From Modestobacter italicus (lineage in GTDB: Bacteria > Actinomycetota > Actinomycetes > Mycobacteriales > Geodermatophilaceae), in contig NC_017955.1 in assembly GCF_000306785.1 (NCBI RefSeq), positions 682,001 through 746,000 on the forward strand: DNA of 64,000 bases, in the 5' to 3' direction. The translations under genes and the position numbers were made by a program. The notes beneath the pieces were generated by a model, which did not search any database, was not told the origin of the DNA, and saw only the letters and a list, made by a program, of their open reading frames with translations. This document shows, in pieces, positions 27,758 through 35,822 of the stretch (position 1 is its first letter; each line of letters begins with the position of its first letter).

Positions 27758-28093
27758 CCCCGAAGGGTCCGGAGCGCGCCGCACGGCCTCGATCGCCGAT
27801 CCCCGCCCGGCGGCCGACCAGCTCGACGCGCTCCACTGTCACCTTCTCCCGAAGACAAGATCACCATCCGACACACCTCATGCACTCGGGCGGACGCGAT
27901 TCGTTGTGACGAGTTGCTCCGCTCAGAGCAGTGAGGCCAGCACCGTCAGCAGGGGCGCCGATGAGGCCAGCGTTCGTGGGGGAGTGGGCACGTTCTGACG
28001 ATGCCTGGCCCACGTCAGTTCCAGCTCGTCACTGACGCCTTCTCGGTCATGCCTGCCCCGCCTCAGGTGGGCGCCACGAGAAGGAGGACGGAC
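27758..28093. other. 336-bp gap before the Xis-like gene
   Basis: I see no gene, hairpin copy or other clear element. The last bases, AAGGAGG at 28081-28087, are the ribosome site of the next gene, so a promoter for it should lie here. Confidence 0.4.
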
Positions 28094-28501
28094 GTGAGCG
28101 ACGAGCAGTTGAGCATCTCGGGGGTTCCGACAGGCGGCACTCGGCGCCAACCTCGCAGTCGTCGACCGCTTCGACCGGCCTTGGTGCCTCATGTGGACCC
28201 GAAAGCCGCAGCCCCGGGCCCTCCTGTCCGAGCCGCCGACGGTCCTGGCAGTGCAGCGCACAGTGGAGCTGCGGGCTCGCGCATGCTCGGCGTCCAGGAC
28301 GTCGACGACCTCGGCCTACGCACCGACCTGGTGACCGCCTGCCGCATCGCGCTCGGCATCGGGTCCACGACGGCCTACGCGCTGGCCGGCCGGGACGAGC
28401 TTCCGTTCCCCGCCTACCGCGTCGGCCGGCAGTGGGTGGTGCCAACCGCCGGTCTCCGTGCATTTCTCGGGCTGCCGCAGCAACGGTCAGCTCAGGGGTG
28501 A
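28094..28501 (+). CDS. excisionase-like helix-turn-helix protein
   Basis: The 135-residue protein starts at GTG 28094 after a perfect AAGGAGG. The N-terminal half is basic and disordered. The C-terminal 70 residues (RTDLVTACRIALGIGSTTAYALAGRDELPFPAYRVGRQWVVPTAGLRAFLGL) match the MerR-like winged helix of excisionase/AlpA-type proteins. It lies beside and converges with the integrase gene, 18 bases between stops, as expected for a recombination directionality factor. Confidence 0.78.
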   Translation: MSDEQLSISGVPTGGTRRQPRSRRPLRPALVPHVDPKAAAPGPPVRAADGPGSAAHSGAAGSRMLGVQDVDDLGLRTDLVTACRIALGIGSTTAYALAGRDELPFPAYRVGRQWVVPTAGLRAFLGLPQQRSAQG

Positions 28502-28519
28502 CAGAGGTTCGACGCGACG

Positions 28520-29737
28520 TCACCCCGACCGGTGCGCTCCCGATCCGCGCGGGACGAGGGCGGCGGCAGCCTCGGCGGCTTGCCGGCCCACGCCCTCCAG
28601 CAGATGTGTGTAGGTGTCCGACGTGATCCGGATGCCGGAGTGCCCGAGACGCTTCGAGACGACGGTCATGTCGACGCCGGCCGCCAGCATGATCGACGCC
28701 TGCCCGTGCCGGAGGTCGTGCAGCCGCACCCGCCGCAGCCCGGCGTCAGCGACGAGAGCCTGGAAGGTCCTGGAGACGACCTCGGGCTTGAGGTAGGAGC
28801 CGTCCTCGCGGGCGAACACCAGGTCGTGCTCCTCGTACGCCGCGCCGAACGCTGCCCTCTCCGCGTCCTGCTGCAGCCGGTGGGCGATCAGCGATCCTGC
28901 CGTCGAGGCGTCGAGATCCACCCGCCGGTCCTCGCCGCTGGCGGTCTTCGGCTGCCCGACCACGCTCTCGTAGCCGACCTGCACCACTGACTGGCGAACC
29001 CACAGCACCCGCTTGTCCAAGTCCACGTCACCCCAGCGCAGACCGACGACCTCACCGCGGCGCAGCCCCGTCATCGCCAACACCTCGAACAGCACACCCA
29101 ACCGGTGGCCGGCGGAGGCGTCCAGGAAGGCGCCGAGCTCCTCGGGCTCCCAGGGACGGACCTTCGGACGGCGGGTGGGCTCCAGCTCGGCCAGCGCCGC
29201 CGGGTTGTAGGGGATGACGCGGCGCCGGACGGCGTCGTTGAGCGCCGACCGCAGCGTGGCGTGGATCCGGCGCACCGACGACGGCGACAGCCGCTTGGAC
29301 CGAGTGCCCTGCCGGCGCAACGACGCCAACGCCCGGTCGACGTCGTCCACGGTCAGGTCCGCAAGCCGGTAGTGGCCGAGCAGCGGGATCCAGTAGTCGC
29401 GCAGGTGCCCTTGGGTGTGCAACGCGGTGGACGGCCGGAACCGGCCGGCGTCCTTCTTCCGCTCCAACCAGCTCTCCAGGTAGCCGGCCACGGTGACCCG
29501 CCGCTGGTCCTGCACCCGCACGCCCTGTCCGGTCACCGCGAGCGATGCCTGCAGCGCGGCCCGGGCGTCGGCGGCGGAGTCGTAGCCGCCCCGCCGGACC
29601 TGACGTCGCCGTCCGGAGGGATCGCGCACGTCGTGGGCGAAGAACCACGATCCGTGCCGCTTCGGGCAGTTCTTCCGCCGGCCCGCCGCGTCAACGGCCG
29701 GTGGGCAGCTGCACCGCTTGAACACCGTCCCGGTCAC
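28520..29737 (-). CDS. tyrosine site-specific integrase
   Basis: The 405-residue integrase has an N-terminal arm-binding region, a SAM-like core-binding domain (SWLERKKDAGRFRPSTALHTQGHLRDYW) and a catalytic domain with Arg in TGLRRGEVVGLRW, HDLRHGQASIML and LGHSGIRITSDTYTHLL, where the tyrosine is the nucleophile. GTG 29737 has GGAGGGA upstream. It lies 250 bases from attR and would integrate the element at tRNA-Thr. The layout is typical of actinobacterial pSAM2-like integrases, but no replication or transfer genes accompany it. Confidence 0.95.
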   Translation of the reverse strand: MTGTVFKRCSCPPAVDAAGRRKNCPKRHGSWFFAHDVRDPSGRRRQVRRGGYDSAADARAALQASLAVTGQGVRVQDQRRVTVAGYLESWLERKKDAGRFRPSTALHTQGHLRDYWIPLLGHYRLADLTVDDVDRALASLRRQGTRSKRLSPSSVRRIHATLRSALNDAVRRRVIPYNPAALAELEPTRRPKVRPWEPEELGAFLDASAGHRLGVLFEVLAMTGLRRGEVVGLRWGDVDLDKRVLWVRQSVVQVGYESVVGQPKTASGEDRRVDLDASTAGSLIAHRLQQDAERAAFGAAYEEHDLVFAREDGSYLKPEVVSRTFQALVADAGLRRVRLHDLRHGQASIMLAAGVDMTVVSKRLGHSGIRITSDTYTHLLEGVGRQAAEAAAALVPRGSGAHRSG

Positions 29738-29845
29738 TGACCACTCCCTCCGCTCCGGCCGATCGCCCACCCGATCGAGCGCGGGGTTCGAGCGGTGGTG
29801 GGGAGCGTCGCGGGCAGCCCTGACACCACTCCAGCGGGGGAGGCG

Positions 29846-29864
29846 CTGGGCACGAACTGGGCAC
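29846..29864 (+). repeat. possible integrase arm site near attR
   Basis: CTGGGCACGAACTGGGCAC matches 16064-16082 near attL. Further direct repeats GGCGGTACCTGGTCA (29874) and GGCGGTGCCTGGTGA (29956) lie between here and attR. The 391 bases between the integrase start and the next gene hold these sites, attR and presumably the integrase promoter. Confidence 0.5.
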
Positions 29865-29983
29865 GCCGTAGCCGGCGGTACCTGGTCAGCGGTGGTCGAC
29901 GGCGGTGCCCATCGCCCCCTCTGACCTGGACGAACGGTCTGGCACGGCGGCATACGGCGGTGCCTGGTGAAGTCCCGGAGGCG

Positions 29984-30026
29984 CTCGTAATGAGAAGGTC
30001 GTCGGTCGGATTCCGACAGGCGGCTC
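29984..30026 (+). repeat. attR
   Basis: Copy of the 3' 43 bases of tRNA-Thr with two mismatches (TTCG becomes TCGG in the T loop). It marks the right end of the element. Confidence 0.9.
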
Positions 30027-30059
30027 TCCACCTCCCAGCCAGTCGACCCCGGCCGTTGA

Positions 30060-30075
30060 TCACCCGGACGGGTGA
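30060..30075 (+). terminator. possible original tRNA-Thr terminator
   Basis: TCACCCG and CGGGTGA form a perfect 7-bp hairpin 34 bases beyond attR. In the uninterrupted chromosome it would lie just downstream of tRNA-Thr. There is no U-tract, as is usual here. Confidence 0.35.
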
Positions 30076-30128
30076 CCGGCACCCGGACCAGCCTGCGGAA
30101 GCAGCTCCCGGAGGTCGATGACAGGTCC

Positions 30129-32420
30129 ATGGAGCAGCTACAGCGACCGGCGACGGTGCGGCGCCGACCGGCGTGGACGCTGCTGGCCACCGTCGCCTTC
30201 TCGTTGCTGTACGCCACCGGCGTGGGCGGTCGTCCCGCCGGTCTGGCCTGGGACCGGGCCTACGACGTCGTCCTGTTCAACCTGCCCTACCTGGCCGCGA
30301 CGGCCGGCTGCTTCGCCGCCGCCGTCCGGGTGCGGAGCGAGCGGTTCCCCTGGACGGGTCTCGGCCTCGCGCTGGCGTTGAGCGCGGTCGGCAACGCGCT
30401 GCGTGTGCTGGCCGCCGACGTGAACGGCAACGGGCCCGCGACCACGCTGTCCCTCGTCTTCACCCTCGCCGGGTACCTGATGCTCTACGTCTTCGTGGTC
30501 GGCATCATCCGGGCGCGGGTGCCCCGCTTCCACCCGAGCATGTGGCTCGACGGCGTCATCGGCGCCCTGGGCAGCCTCTCCCTCGGTGTCGCCTTCGTGC
30601 TGGGCCCCTACCTGTTCCCGCACGCCGGTGAGCGGGTCGTGTCGCTGCCCGAGCTGGTCGGCCCGACCAGCGACGTGCTGCTCCTGGCGGTGCTGGTCGC
30701 GGTCGGCTCCATCCTCGGCGCCCGGTTCGACCGGATCCTGCTGGCGCTCGCCGTGGGGCTGACCTTCGTCGCCGGCTCGGACATCATCCTGTTCTCCCTG
30801 CAGTACCAGGGCCGCTACGTCGACGGCGGCCCGCTGGAGCTGGGCTGGCTGACCTGCATGGTCCTGGCCGCGCTGGCCGCGTCCTGGGCCCGCGAGCAGC
30901 CCCAGCCCGCCGACCCCGCCGTCGGCTCCCGGATCGGCTGGCGGCTGCTGGCCGTGCCGCTGGTCTGCACCGTGGCCAGCCTGTTCGTGCTGGGCTACGG
31001 CTGGCTGTACCCGATGCCCGCCGTCTCCGCATACTTCGCCATCGCCTGCGTGCTGGCCGGCATCGTGCGGATCGCGGTCACCTTCAACGAGGTCCGCGGC
31101 TTCAACGAGGTCAAGCTCGAGGCCCGCACCGACGAGCTCACCGGGCTGGCCAACCGCCGGGCCCTGCTGGCCCGGGCCCAGGCCATCCTCGCCGCGGCGA
31201 CCCCCGCCCGGCCGGCCGCCCTGCTGCTGCTCGACCTCGACGGGTTCAAGGAGGTCAACGACAGCCTCGGTCACCCCGCCGGCGACGACCTGCTGCGCCA
31301 GGTGGGGCCGCGGCTGCGCAGCGCGCTGCGGGCCGAGGACGTCCTCGCCCGGCTCGGCGGCGACGAGTTCGCCGTCATGGTGCCCGACACCAGCATGGCC
31401 GAGGCGCAGGCCCTGGCCCACCGGCTGCGCGAGCTGCTGCTCCAGCCGTTCACCGTCGAGGGCATCCGGCTGCACGTCGGCGTCAGCATCGGCGTCTCGA
31501 CCGCCCCGGTCCCCGCCGCCAGCGTGCAGGAGCTGCTGCGCTCCGCCGACGTCGCGATGTACACCGCCAAGAGCACCCGCGAGGGCGTGCACGTCCACGT
31601 CCCGGACACCGCCAAGTCCGCCGGCGACCGGCTGCGCACCATGGAGGAGCTGCGGACCGCGCTCACCGACGACGAGCTGGTCGTCTTCCTGCAGCCCCAG
31701 GTCTCCCTGGGGGACGGGACGGTCGTCGGCGCCGAGGCGCTGGTCCGCTGGCAGCACCCGACCCGCGGGCTGCTCTCGCCGGCCGACCTGCTGCCCGCCG
31801 CCGAGCAGGCCGGGCTGCTCGGGCCGCTGACCGACCAGGTGCTGGAGCTCGCCCTCGCCGCGGCCGGCCGGTGGTGGACCGAGCAGCAGGTGGCCGTGTC
31901 GGTGAACCTGACCGCAGCCAACGTCACCGACCTGGACCTGCCGAGCAAGGTCTCCGCGGCCCTGCGCCGGCACGGGCTGCCGCCCCGCGCGCTGACGCTA
32001 GAGCTCGTCGAGGACACCCTCATGGCCGACCCGGAGCGCGGCCGCACCGTGCTGGGCGACCTGCGCCGGCTCGGCGTCCGGACGTCGATCGACGACTACG
32101 GCACCGGCTACAGCTCGCTGGCCTACCTGCGCACCCTGCCCGCCGACGAGCTCAAGCTGGACCGCAGCCTCACGGCGGACGTCGACTGCGACCCGCGGGC
32201 CGCCGCGATCGTGCGGCACACCGTGGCGCTCGCCCACGACCTGGGGCTGAGCCTGGTGGCCGAGGGCGTGGAGGACGTCGCCACCGGCGCGGTGCTCGCC
32301 GAGCTCGGCTGCGACGTGGCCCAGGGGTACGCGATCGCCCGCCCGATGCCGGTCGCCGACTTCCTCGCCTGGCTCGCCGCGACCGCGGCCGCCGCCGAGC
32401 TGGACCCGACGGCCGCCTGA
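30129..32420 (+). CDS. membrane GGDEF-EAL cyclic-di-GMP protein
   Basis: The 763-residue protein has about 8-9 membrane helices in its first 330 residues, then a GGDEF domain with intact RLGGDEFAV and an RAED inhibitory site five residues before it. The EAL domain keeps GAEALVRWQHP, LELVED, DDYGTGYSSL and ELKLDRS. Both cyclase and phosphodiesterase residues look intact, so it could make or degrade cyclic-di-GMP. The N-terminal helices may sense a signal. ATG 30129 is taken; GTG 30072 upstream is in frame but would run through the hairpin. Confidence 0.93.
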   Translation: MEQLQRPATVRRRPAWTLLATVAFSLLYATGVGGRPAGLAWDRAYDVVLFNLPYLAATAGCFAAAVRVRSERFPWTGLGLALALSAVGNALRVLAADVNGNGPATTLSLVFTLAGYLMLYVFVVGIIRARVPRFHPSMWLDGVIGALGSLSLGVAFVLGPYLFPHAGERVVSLPELVGPTSDVLLLAVLVAVGSILGARFDRILLALAVGLTFVAGSDIILFSLQYQGRYVDGGPLELGWLTCMVLAALAASWAREQPQPADPAVGSRIGWRLLAVPLVCTVASLFVLGYGWLYPMPAVSAYFAIACVLAGIVRIAVTFNEVRGFNEVKLEARTDELTGLANRRALLARAQAILAAATPARPAALLLLDLDGFKEVNDSLGHPAGDDLLRQVGPRLRSALRAEDVLARLGGDEFAVMVPDTSMAEAQALAHRLRELLLQPFTVEGIRLHVGVSIGVSTAPVPAASVQELLRSADVAMYTAKSTREGVHVHVPDTAKSAGDRLRTMEELRTALTDDELVVFLQPQVSLGDGTVVGAEALVRWQHPTRGLLSPADLLPAAEQAGLLGPLTDQVLELALAAAGRWWTEQQVAVSVNLTAANVTDLDLPSKVSAALRRHGLPPRALTLELVEDTLMADPERGRTVLGDLRRLGVRTSIDDYGTGYSSLAYLRTLPADELKLDRSLTADVDCDPRAAAIVRHTVALAHDLGLSLVAEGVEDVATGAVLAELGCDVAQGYAIARPMPVADFLAWLAATAAAAELDPTAA

Positions 32421-32529
32421 CCTCGGCGACGGGCTGACCAGCGCGGTCGGCCAACTTCGGCACATCTCACCAGCGGACACGCCGTCGCGCTCGCGCGCGC
32501 TGTGTTGCTGACCCGCCACGCTGGGTTCC

Positions 32530-32964
32530 GTGACAGCCTCCCCGATCACCGCCACCGACCTCGTCCGACCCCACCTCTTCGGCACCGGCGACCGGCAGCC
32601 GCTGCCGACGGGGACCGAGCAGTGGCGCGACCTCGCGCCCGACATCCTCCGCCAGCGGCTGGTGATCGAGGGCGTCCCCGCGCACCCGGTCGACGACGAG
32701 CTCATCCGCGGCTACCTGTCCGCGCTGTCCCGCGCGGTCGACATGGTGCAGCTCATCGAACCGGTGACGCACCGCTCCGACCTGTACGGCTGGGCCGGCT
32801 GGATCCACTGGGAGACCTCCGGCGCGCACTTCTACGCCTGGGAGCAGCCGCGGCTGTTCTTCTCCGTGGACCTGTACACGTGCAAGGCCTTCGACGTGGA
32901 CACCGCCGTCGCCTTCACCCAGGACTTCCTCTCCGCGAGCACGATCGTCGCGAAGTCCTTCTGA
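32530..32964 (+). CDS. AdoMet-decarboxylase-like protein
   Basis: The 144-residue protein contains WIHWETSGAHFYAWEQ and FFSVDLYTCKAFD. These parallel SpeD: the E-S-H region where the pyruvoyl group forms, the acid/aromatic segment and the catalytic cysteine in VDxxTC. It may decarboxylate S-adenosylmethionine or bind it. The usual speE partner is absent; instead the next gene is an autoinducer-synthase-like acyltransferase one base downstream. Near its N-terminus is RPHLFGTGD, a motif repeated in that neighbour. Starts at GTG 32530. Confidence 0.65.
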   Translation: MTASPITATDLVRPHLFGTGDRQPLPTGTEQWRDLAPDILRQRLVIEGVPAHPVDDELIRGYLSALSRAVDMVQLIEPVTHRSDLYGWAGWIHWETSGAHFYAWEQPRLFFSVDLYTCKAFDVDTAVAFTQDFLSASTIVAKSF

Positions 32965-32965
32965 C

Positions 32966-33751
32966 GTGGGAACCGCTCCTCCGCCGGCGCCCGGCGGCCC
33001 GGTCCACCCGCAGCTCTTCGGGACCAGCAGCCTGGCTCCGCCGGACCGCGGGCTGCGGCTGGTCGTCGCCGACACCGCCGCCGAGGTGGCCGCCGCCCAG
33101 GCGCTGGAGGCGGAGGTCTTCCTCGACTCGTTCGACAACACCCCGGAGGTCATGGAGCAGGAGTACGGCCACTATGCCGACCGCTCCCGCTACGTCGTCG
33201 TCCTCGACGACTCCGACGGGTCGGCGCTGGGGATGATGCGGCTGATCGTCCCGGACGCCGCAGGTGAGCTGAAGACGCTGACCGACGTCGCGGGCCCGCC
33301 CTGGCAGGTGTCCGTGCCGGACTCGCTGCGCTCGGCCGGTCTCGCCGACCGGGTGGTCTGGGACGTCGCGACCCTCGCCGTCGCCCGCGGGCACCGCAGC
33401 GGCGCGGGCCGCGGGGAGGTCACCCTGGCGCTCTGCCACGGCCTCTACCGGTTCTCCCGGCTCAGCGGCGTCGAGGGCTGGGTCACCGTCCTGGACGACC
33501 GGGTGCTCCGGCTGCTGCGGGTGATGGGCGTGCCGTGGACCGTCATGCCGGGCGCGGGGTCGGAGTACTACCTCGGCTCCCCGGCGAGCACGCCGTGCGT
33601 CTGCCTGCTCGACGACATCGCGCCGAACATGCGGGCCCGCCGGCCCGATGTCGCCCCCGTGATGCTCGACGGTGAGCTGCCCACCATCTCCGCCACCCCG
33701 GCGGACCTGGCCGCCGGACGCGGCGAGCGCGTCGGCGTCACCTACGGCTGA
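32966..33751 (+). CDS. autoinducer-synthase-like / GNAT-fold protein
   Basis: The 261-residue protein has the layout of LuxI-type and related GNAT folds: ALEAEVFLDSF, EYGHYADRSRYVVVLDD, GMMRLIVPD, then a second half with ATLAVARGHR and LYRFSRLSGVEGWVTVLDD. LuxI enzymes use S-adenosylmethionine, and the partner gene is AdoMet-decarboxylase-like, so the pair may make a signal or polyamine-like product. N-terminal HPQLFGTSS echoes the partner's PHLFGTGD. GTG 32966 follows the previous stop by one base. Confidence 0.6.
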   Translation: MGTAPPPAPGGPVHPQLFGTSSLAPPDRGLRLVVADTAAEVAAAQALEAEVFLDSFDNTPEVMEQEYGHYADRSRYVVVLDDSDGSALGMMRLIVPDAAGELKTLTDVAGPPWQVSVPDSLRSAGLADRVVWDVATLAVARGHRSGAGRGEVTLALCHGLYRFSRLSGVEGWVTVLDDRVLRLLRVMGVPWTVMPGAGSEYYLGSPASTPCVCLLDDIAPNMRARRPDVAPVMLDGELPTISATPADLAAGRGERVGVTYG

Positions 33752-33824
33752 TCTGACGTCGCTCCGTGTCACCATCTCCGCGCCGCCATCGCGGCAGCCC
33801 ACAGCCGCGGACCCGGGACGACAG

Positions 33825-35816
33825 ATGACACGGCAGTCAGGCCAGGACCGGCCACACCGTCGGAGGGGCGCGCGCTCGGTCGTCGTCGCCCTGGCCCTCT
33901 GCTCGATCGGCCTCGTCGCACCGCCCGCCTCCGCGGCGCCGGCCGGGACGACGGCGCCGGCGACGTCCGGGACGGTGAGCCCGTCGGCCACCTCGCTGCT
34001 GCCCGCACCGGGGTTGTACGACGCCAGGGTGTTCGGCACCCGGGTGCGCCTGGACTGGGTCGTCGTCCCCGGAGCCGTGGGCTACCAGGTCCGTCGCGAC
34101 GGTCATCCGCTGCCGCCGATCTCCGGGGCGAGCACCGGCAGCTGGTCCGACGACGACCTCCAGGTCGGCGTCAGCTACTCGTACACGGTCTCCGCAGTGG
34201 ACTCCCGGGGTGTGGAGGGAGCCGAGTCCCGCGCGGTGACCGCGGTCCCGGAACCGCCGGTGCCCGCGCCGACCGGTCTGGTGGTCACGGTGAGCCCGGG
34301 GCGGGCCGAGCTGAGCTGGGACGACCTCGGCCCGTCGGCGGAGTACCTCGTGCTGCGCGACGGGCGGAGCCAGCGCGTGTCCGGCAGTGCGCGGTGGTCG
34401 GACACCGACCTCCTCGCCGGGCAGTACACCTACCGGCTCGCGCGGCCGGAGGCCGACGACCACCCGGGTACGCCGTCCGACCCGGTGACGGTGACCGTGC
34501 CCGGGGAGCCCTCGACGCCGATCAGCGTCGTGTACCGGGCCCTCGGTGGGCCCGAGGGCGTCCTCGGCCACTCCGTGACCGGTGAGTACGCCCGGGCCGG
34601 TGGCACGGTCCGGGACTACGCCAACGGGTCGGTCCTGCTGGCACCCGGTGCGACGACGGCCTACTACACGGACTTCGGCGCGAGCCGGTACGCCCAGCTG
34701 GGCGGCCCCGCCGGCAGTCTGGGCTGGCCCACCTCGAACCCCGTCGACCTGGCCGGGACCCCCATGCGGTACGCCGGCCACCGCCAGGAGTTCCAGGGCG
34801 GCAGCCTCTACGAGTACCCCCTGACCGGTGGCCCGCACCTGGTGACCGGCGTGATCCGGGACAGGTGGCGAGGACTGGGCGCGGAGGCCGGCGCGCTGGG
34901 GTACCCGCTGACGGACACGGTCTGCGGCCTGCGCAACGGCGGCTGCTTCCAGCAGTTCCAGGGTGGCAGCCTGTACTGGTCCGCCGCGACCGGTGTGCGG
35001 CGCATCGAGGGCGCCATCGGGTCCAGGTGGGCGGCGCAGGGCTGGGAACGGGGCACCCTGGGCTACCCGACGACCGACGCGGTCTGCGGGATCCGGGACG
35101 GCGGCTGCTACCAGCACTTCCAGGGCGGCAGCGTCTACTCCTACCGCTACACCGGCACCTGGGTCGTCGGCGGTGCCATCCGGGACCGGTGGGCCGCCCA
35201 GGGGTGGGAGAACGGTCCGCTGGGCTACCCGATGTCCGACGAGGCCTGCGGCCTCCGGGACGGCGGCTGCTACCAGCTGTTCCAGTGGGGCAGCGTCCAC
35301 TGGTCACCCCGGACCGGGCCGCGGATCACGGAGGGCGCCATCCGCGACGCCTGGGGGGCGCAGGGCTGGGAGCGGGGCGGCCTGGGCTACCCGACGACGG
35401 AGGCGGCCTGCGGCATCCGGGACGGCGGCTGCTTCCAGGTGTTCCAGGGCGGCAGCGTCTACTGGTCCCGCGGCACCGGCGCACTGCCGGTGTCCGGGGC
35501 GATCCGGGACGCCTGGGCGTGGCAGGGCTGGGAGAACGGCCGGCTCGGCTACCCGATCAGGGGTCCCGTCTGCGGCCTGCGGGACGGCGGCTGCTTCCAG
35601 GTGTTCCAGGGCGGCAGCGTCTACTGGTCCCCCCGCACGGGCGCACGTCCGGTCTCCGGGGCGCTCCGGGACGGCTGGGCGTCGCAGGGCTGGGAGAACG
35701 GCCGGCTCGGCTACCCGGTGGGCGACGCGTACGGCGTCCCCGGTGGGTCGGCGCAGGACTTCCAGCAGGGCACCGTCAGCTACCGGGACAACCGGGTCAG
35801 CATCACCTACCGCTGA
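33825..35816 (+). CDS. secreted FN3-like and LGFP-repeat protein
   Basis: The 663-residue exported protein has a signal peptide (RRRGARSVVVALALCSIGLVAPPASAAPA), two fibronectin-III-like domains (about residues 60-220) and then eight LGFP-type repeats. Five middle repeats are exactly 54 residues long and share GYP..CG.RDGGCFQ.FQGGSVYWS. LGFP repeats anchor proteins to the actinobacterial cell wall. Each repeat has a Cys pair that may form a disulfide. No enzyme domain is visible, so it is probably structural or adhesive. ATG 33825 is chosen for the signal peptide. Confidence 0.9.
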   Translation: MTRQSGQDRPHRRRGARSVVVALALCSIGLVAPPASAAPAGTTAPATSGTVSPSATSLLPAPGLYDARVFGTRVRLDWVVVPGAVGYQVRRDGHPLPPISGASTGSWSDDDLQVGVSYSYTVSAVDSRGVEGAESRAVTAVPEPPVPAPTGLVVTVSPGRAELSWDDLGPSAEYLVLRDGRSQRVSGSARWSDTDLLAGQYTYRLARPEADDHPGTPSDPVTVTVPGEPSTPISVVYRALGGPEGVLGHSVTGEYARAGGTVRDYANGSVLLAPGATTAYYTDFGASRYAQLGGPAGSLGWPTSNPVDLAGTPMRYAGHRQEFQGGSLYEYPLTGGPHLVTGVIRDRWRGLGAEAGALGYPLTDTVCGLRNGGCFQQFQGGSLYWSAATGVRRIEGAIGSRWAAQGWERGTLGYPTTDAVCGIRDGGCYQHFQGGSVYSYRYTGTWVVGGAIRDRWAAQGWENGPLGYPMSDEACGLRDGGCYQLFQWGSVHWSPRTGPRITEGAIRDAWGAQGWERGGLGYPTTEAACGIRDGGCFQVFQGGSVYWSRGTGALPVSGAIRDAWAWQGWENGRLGYPIRGPVCGLRDGGCFQVFQGGSVYWSPRTGARPVSGALRDGWASQGWENGRLGYPVGDAYGVPGGSAQDFQQGTVSYRDNRVSITYR

Positions 35817-35822
35817 CCGGGG

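Larger units (their letters stand above)
15963..30026. mobile_element. 14-kb integrated element in tRNA-Thr carrying a hairpin-delimited cassette array
   Basis: The element is bounded by 43-base direct repeats (15963-16005 and 29984-30026). It encodes a tyrosine integrase and an Xis-like protein at its right end. Inside are about 18 mostly small genes of unrelated function, lower in GC than the flanks, separated by 14 copies of a conserved hairpin. No phage structural, replication, conjugation or relaxase gene is recognisable, so it would depend on another element for transfer between cells. Confidence 0.88.

Noticed and set aside
15963-30026. Prophage or conjugative element
   Set aside because: No capsid, portal, terminase, relaxase, FtsK/TraB-type or replication gene is visible.
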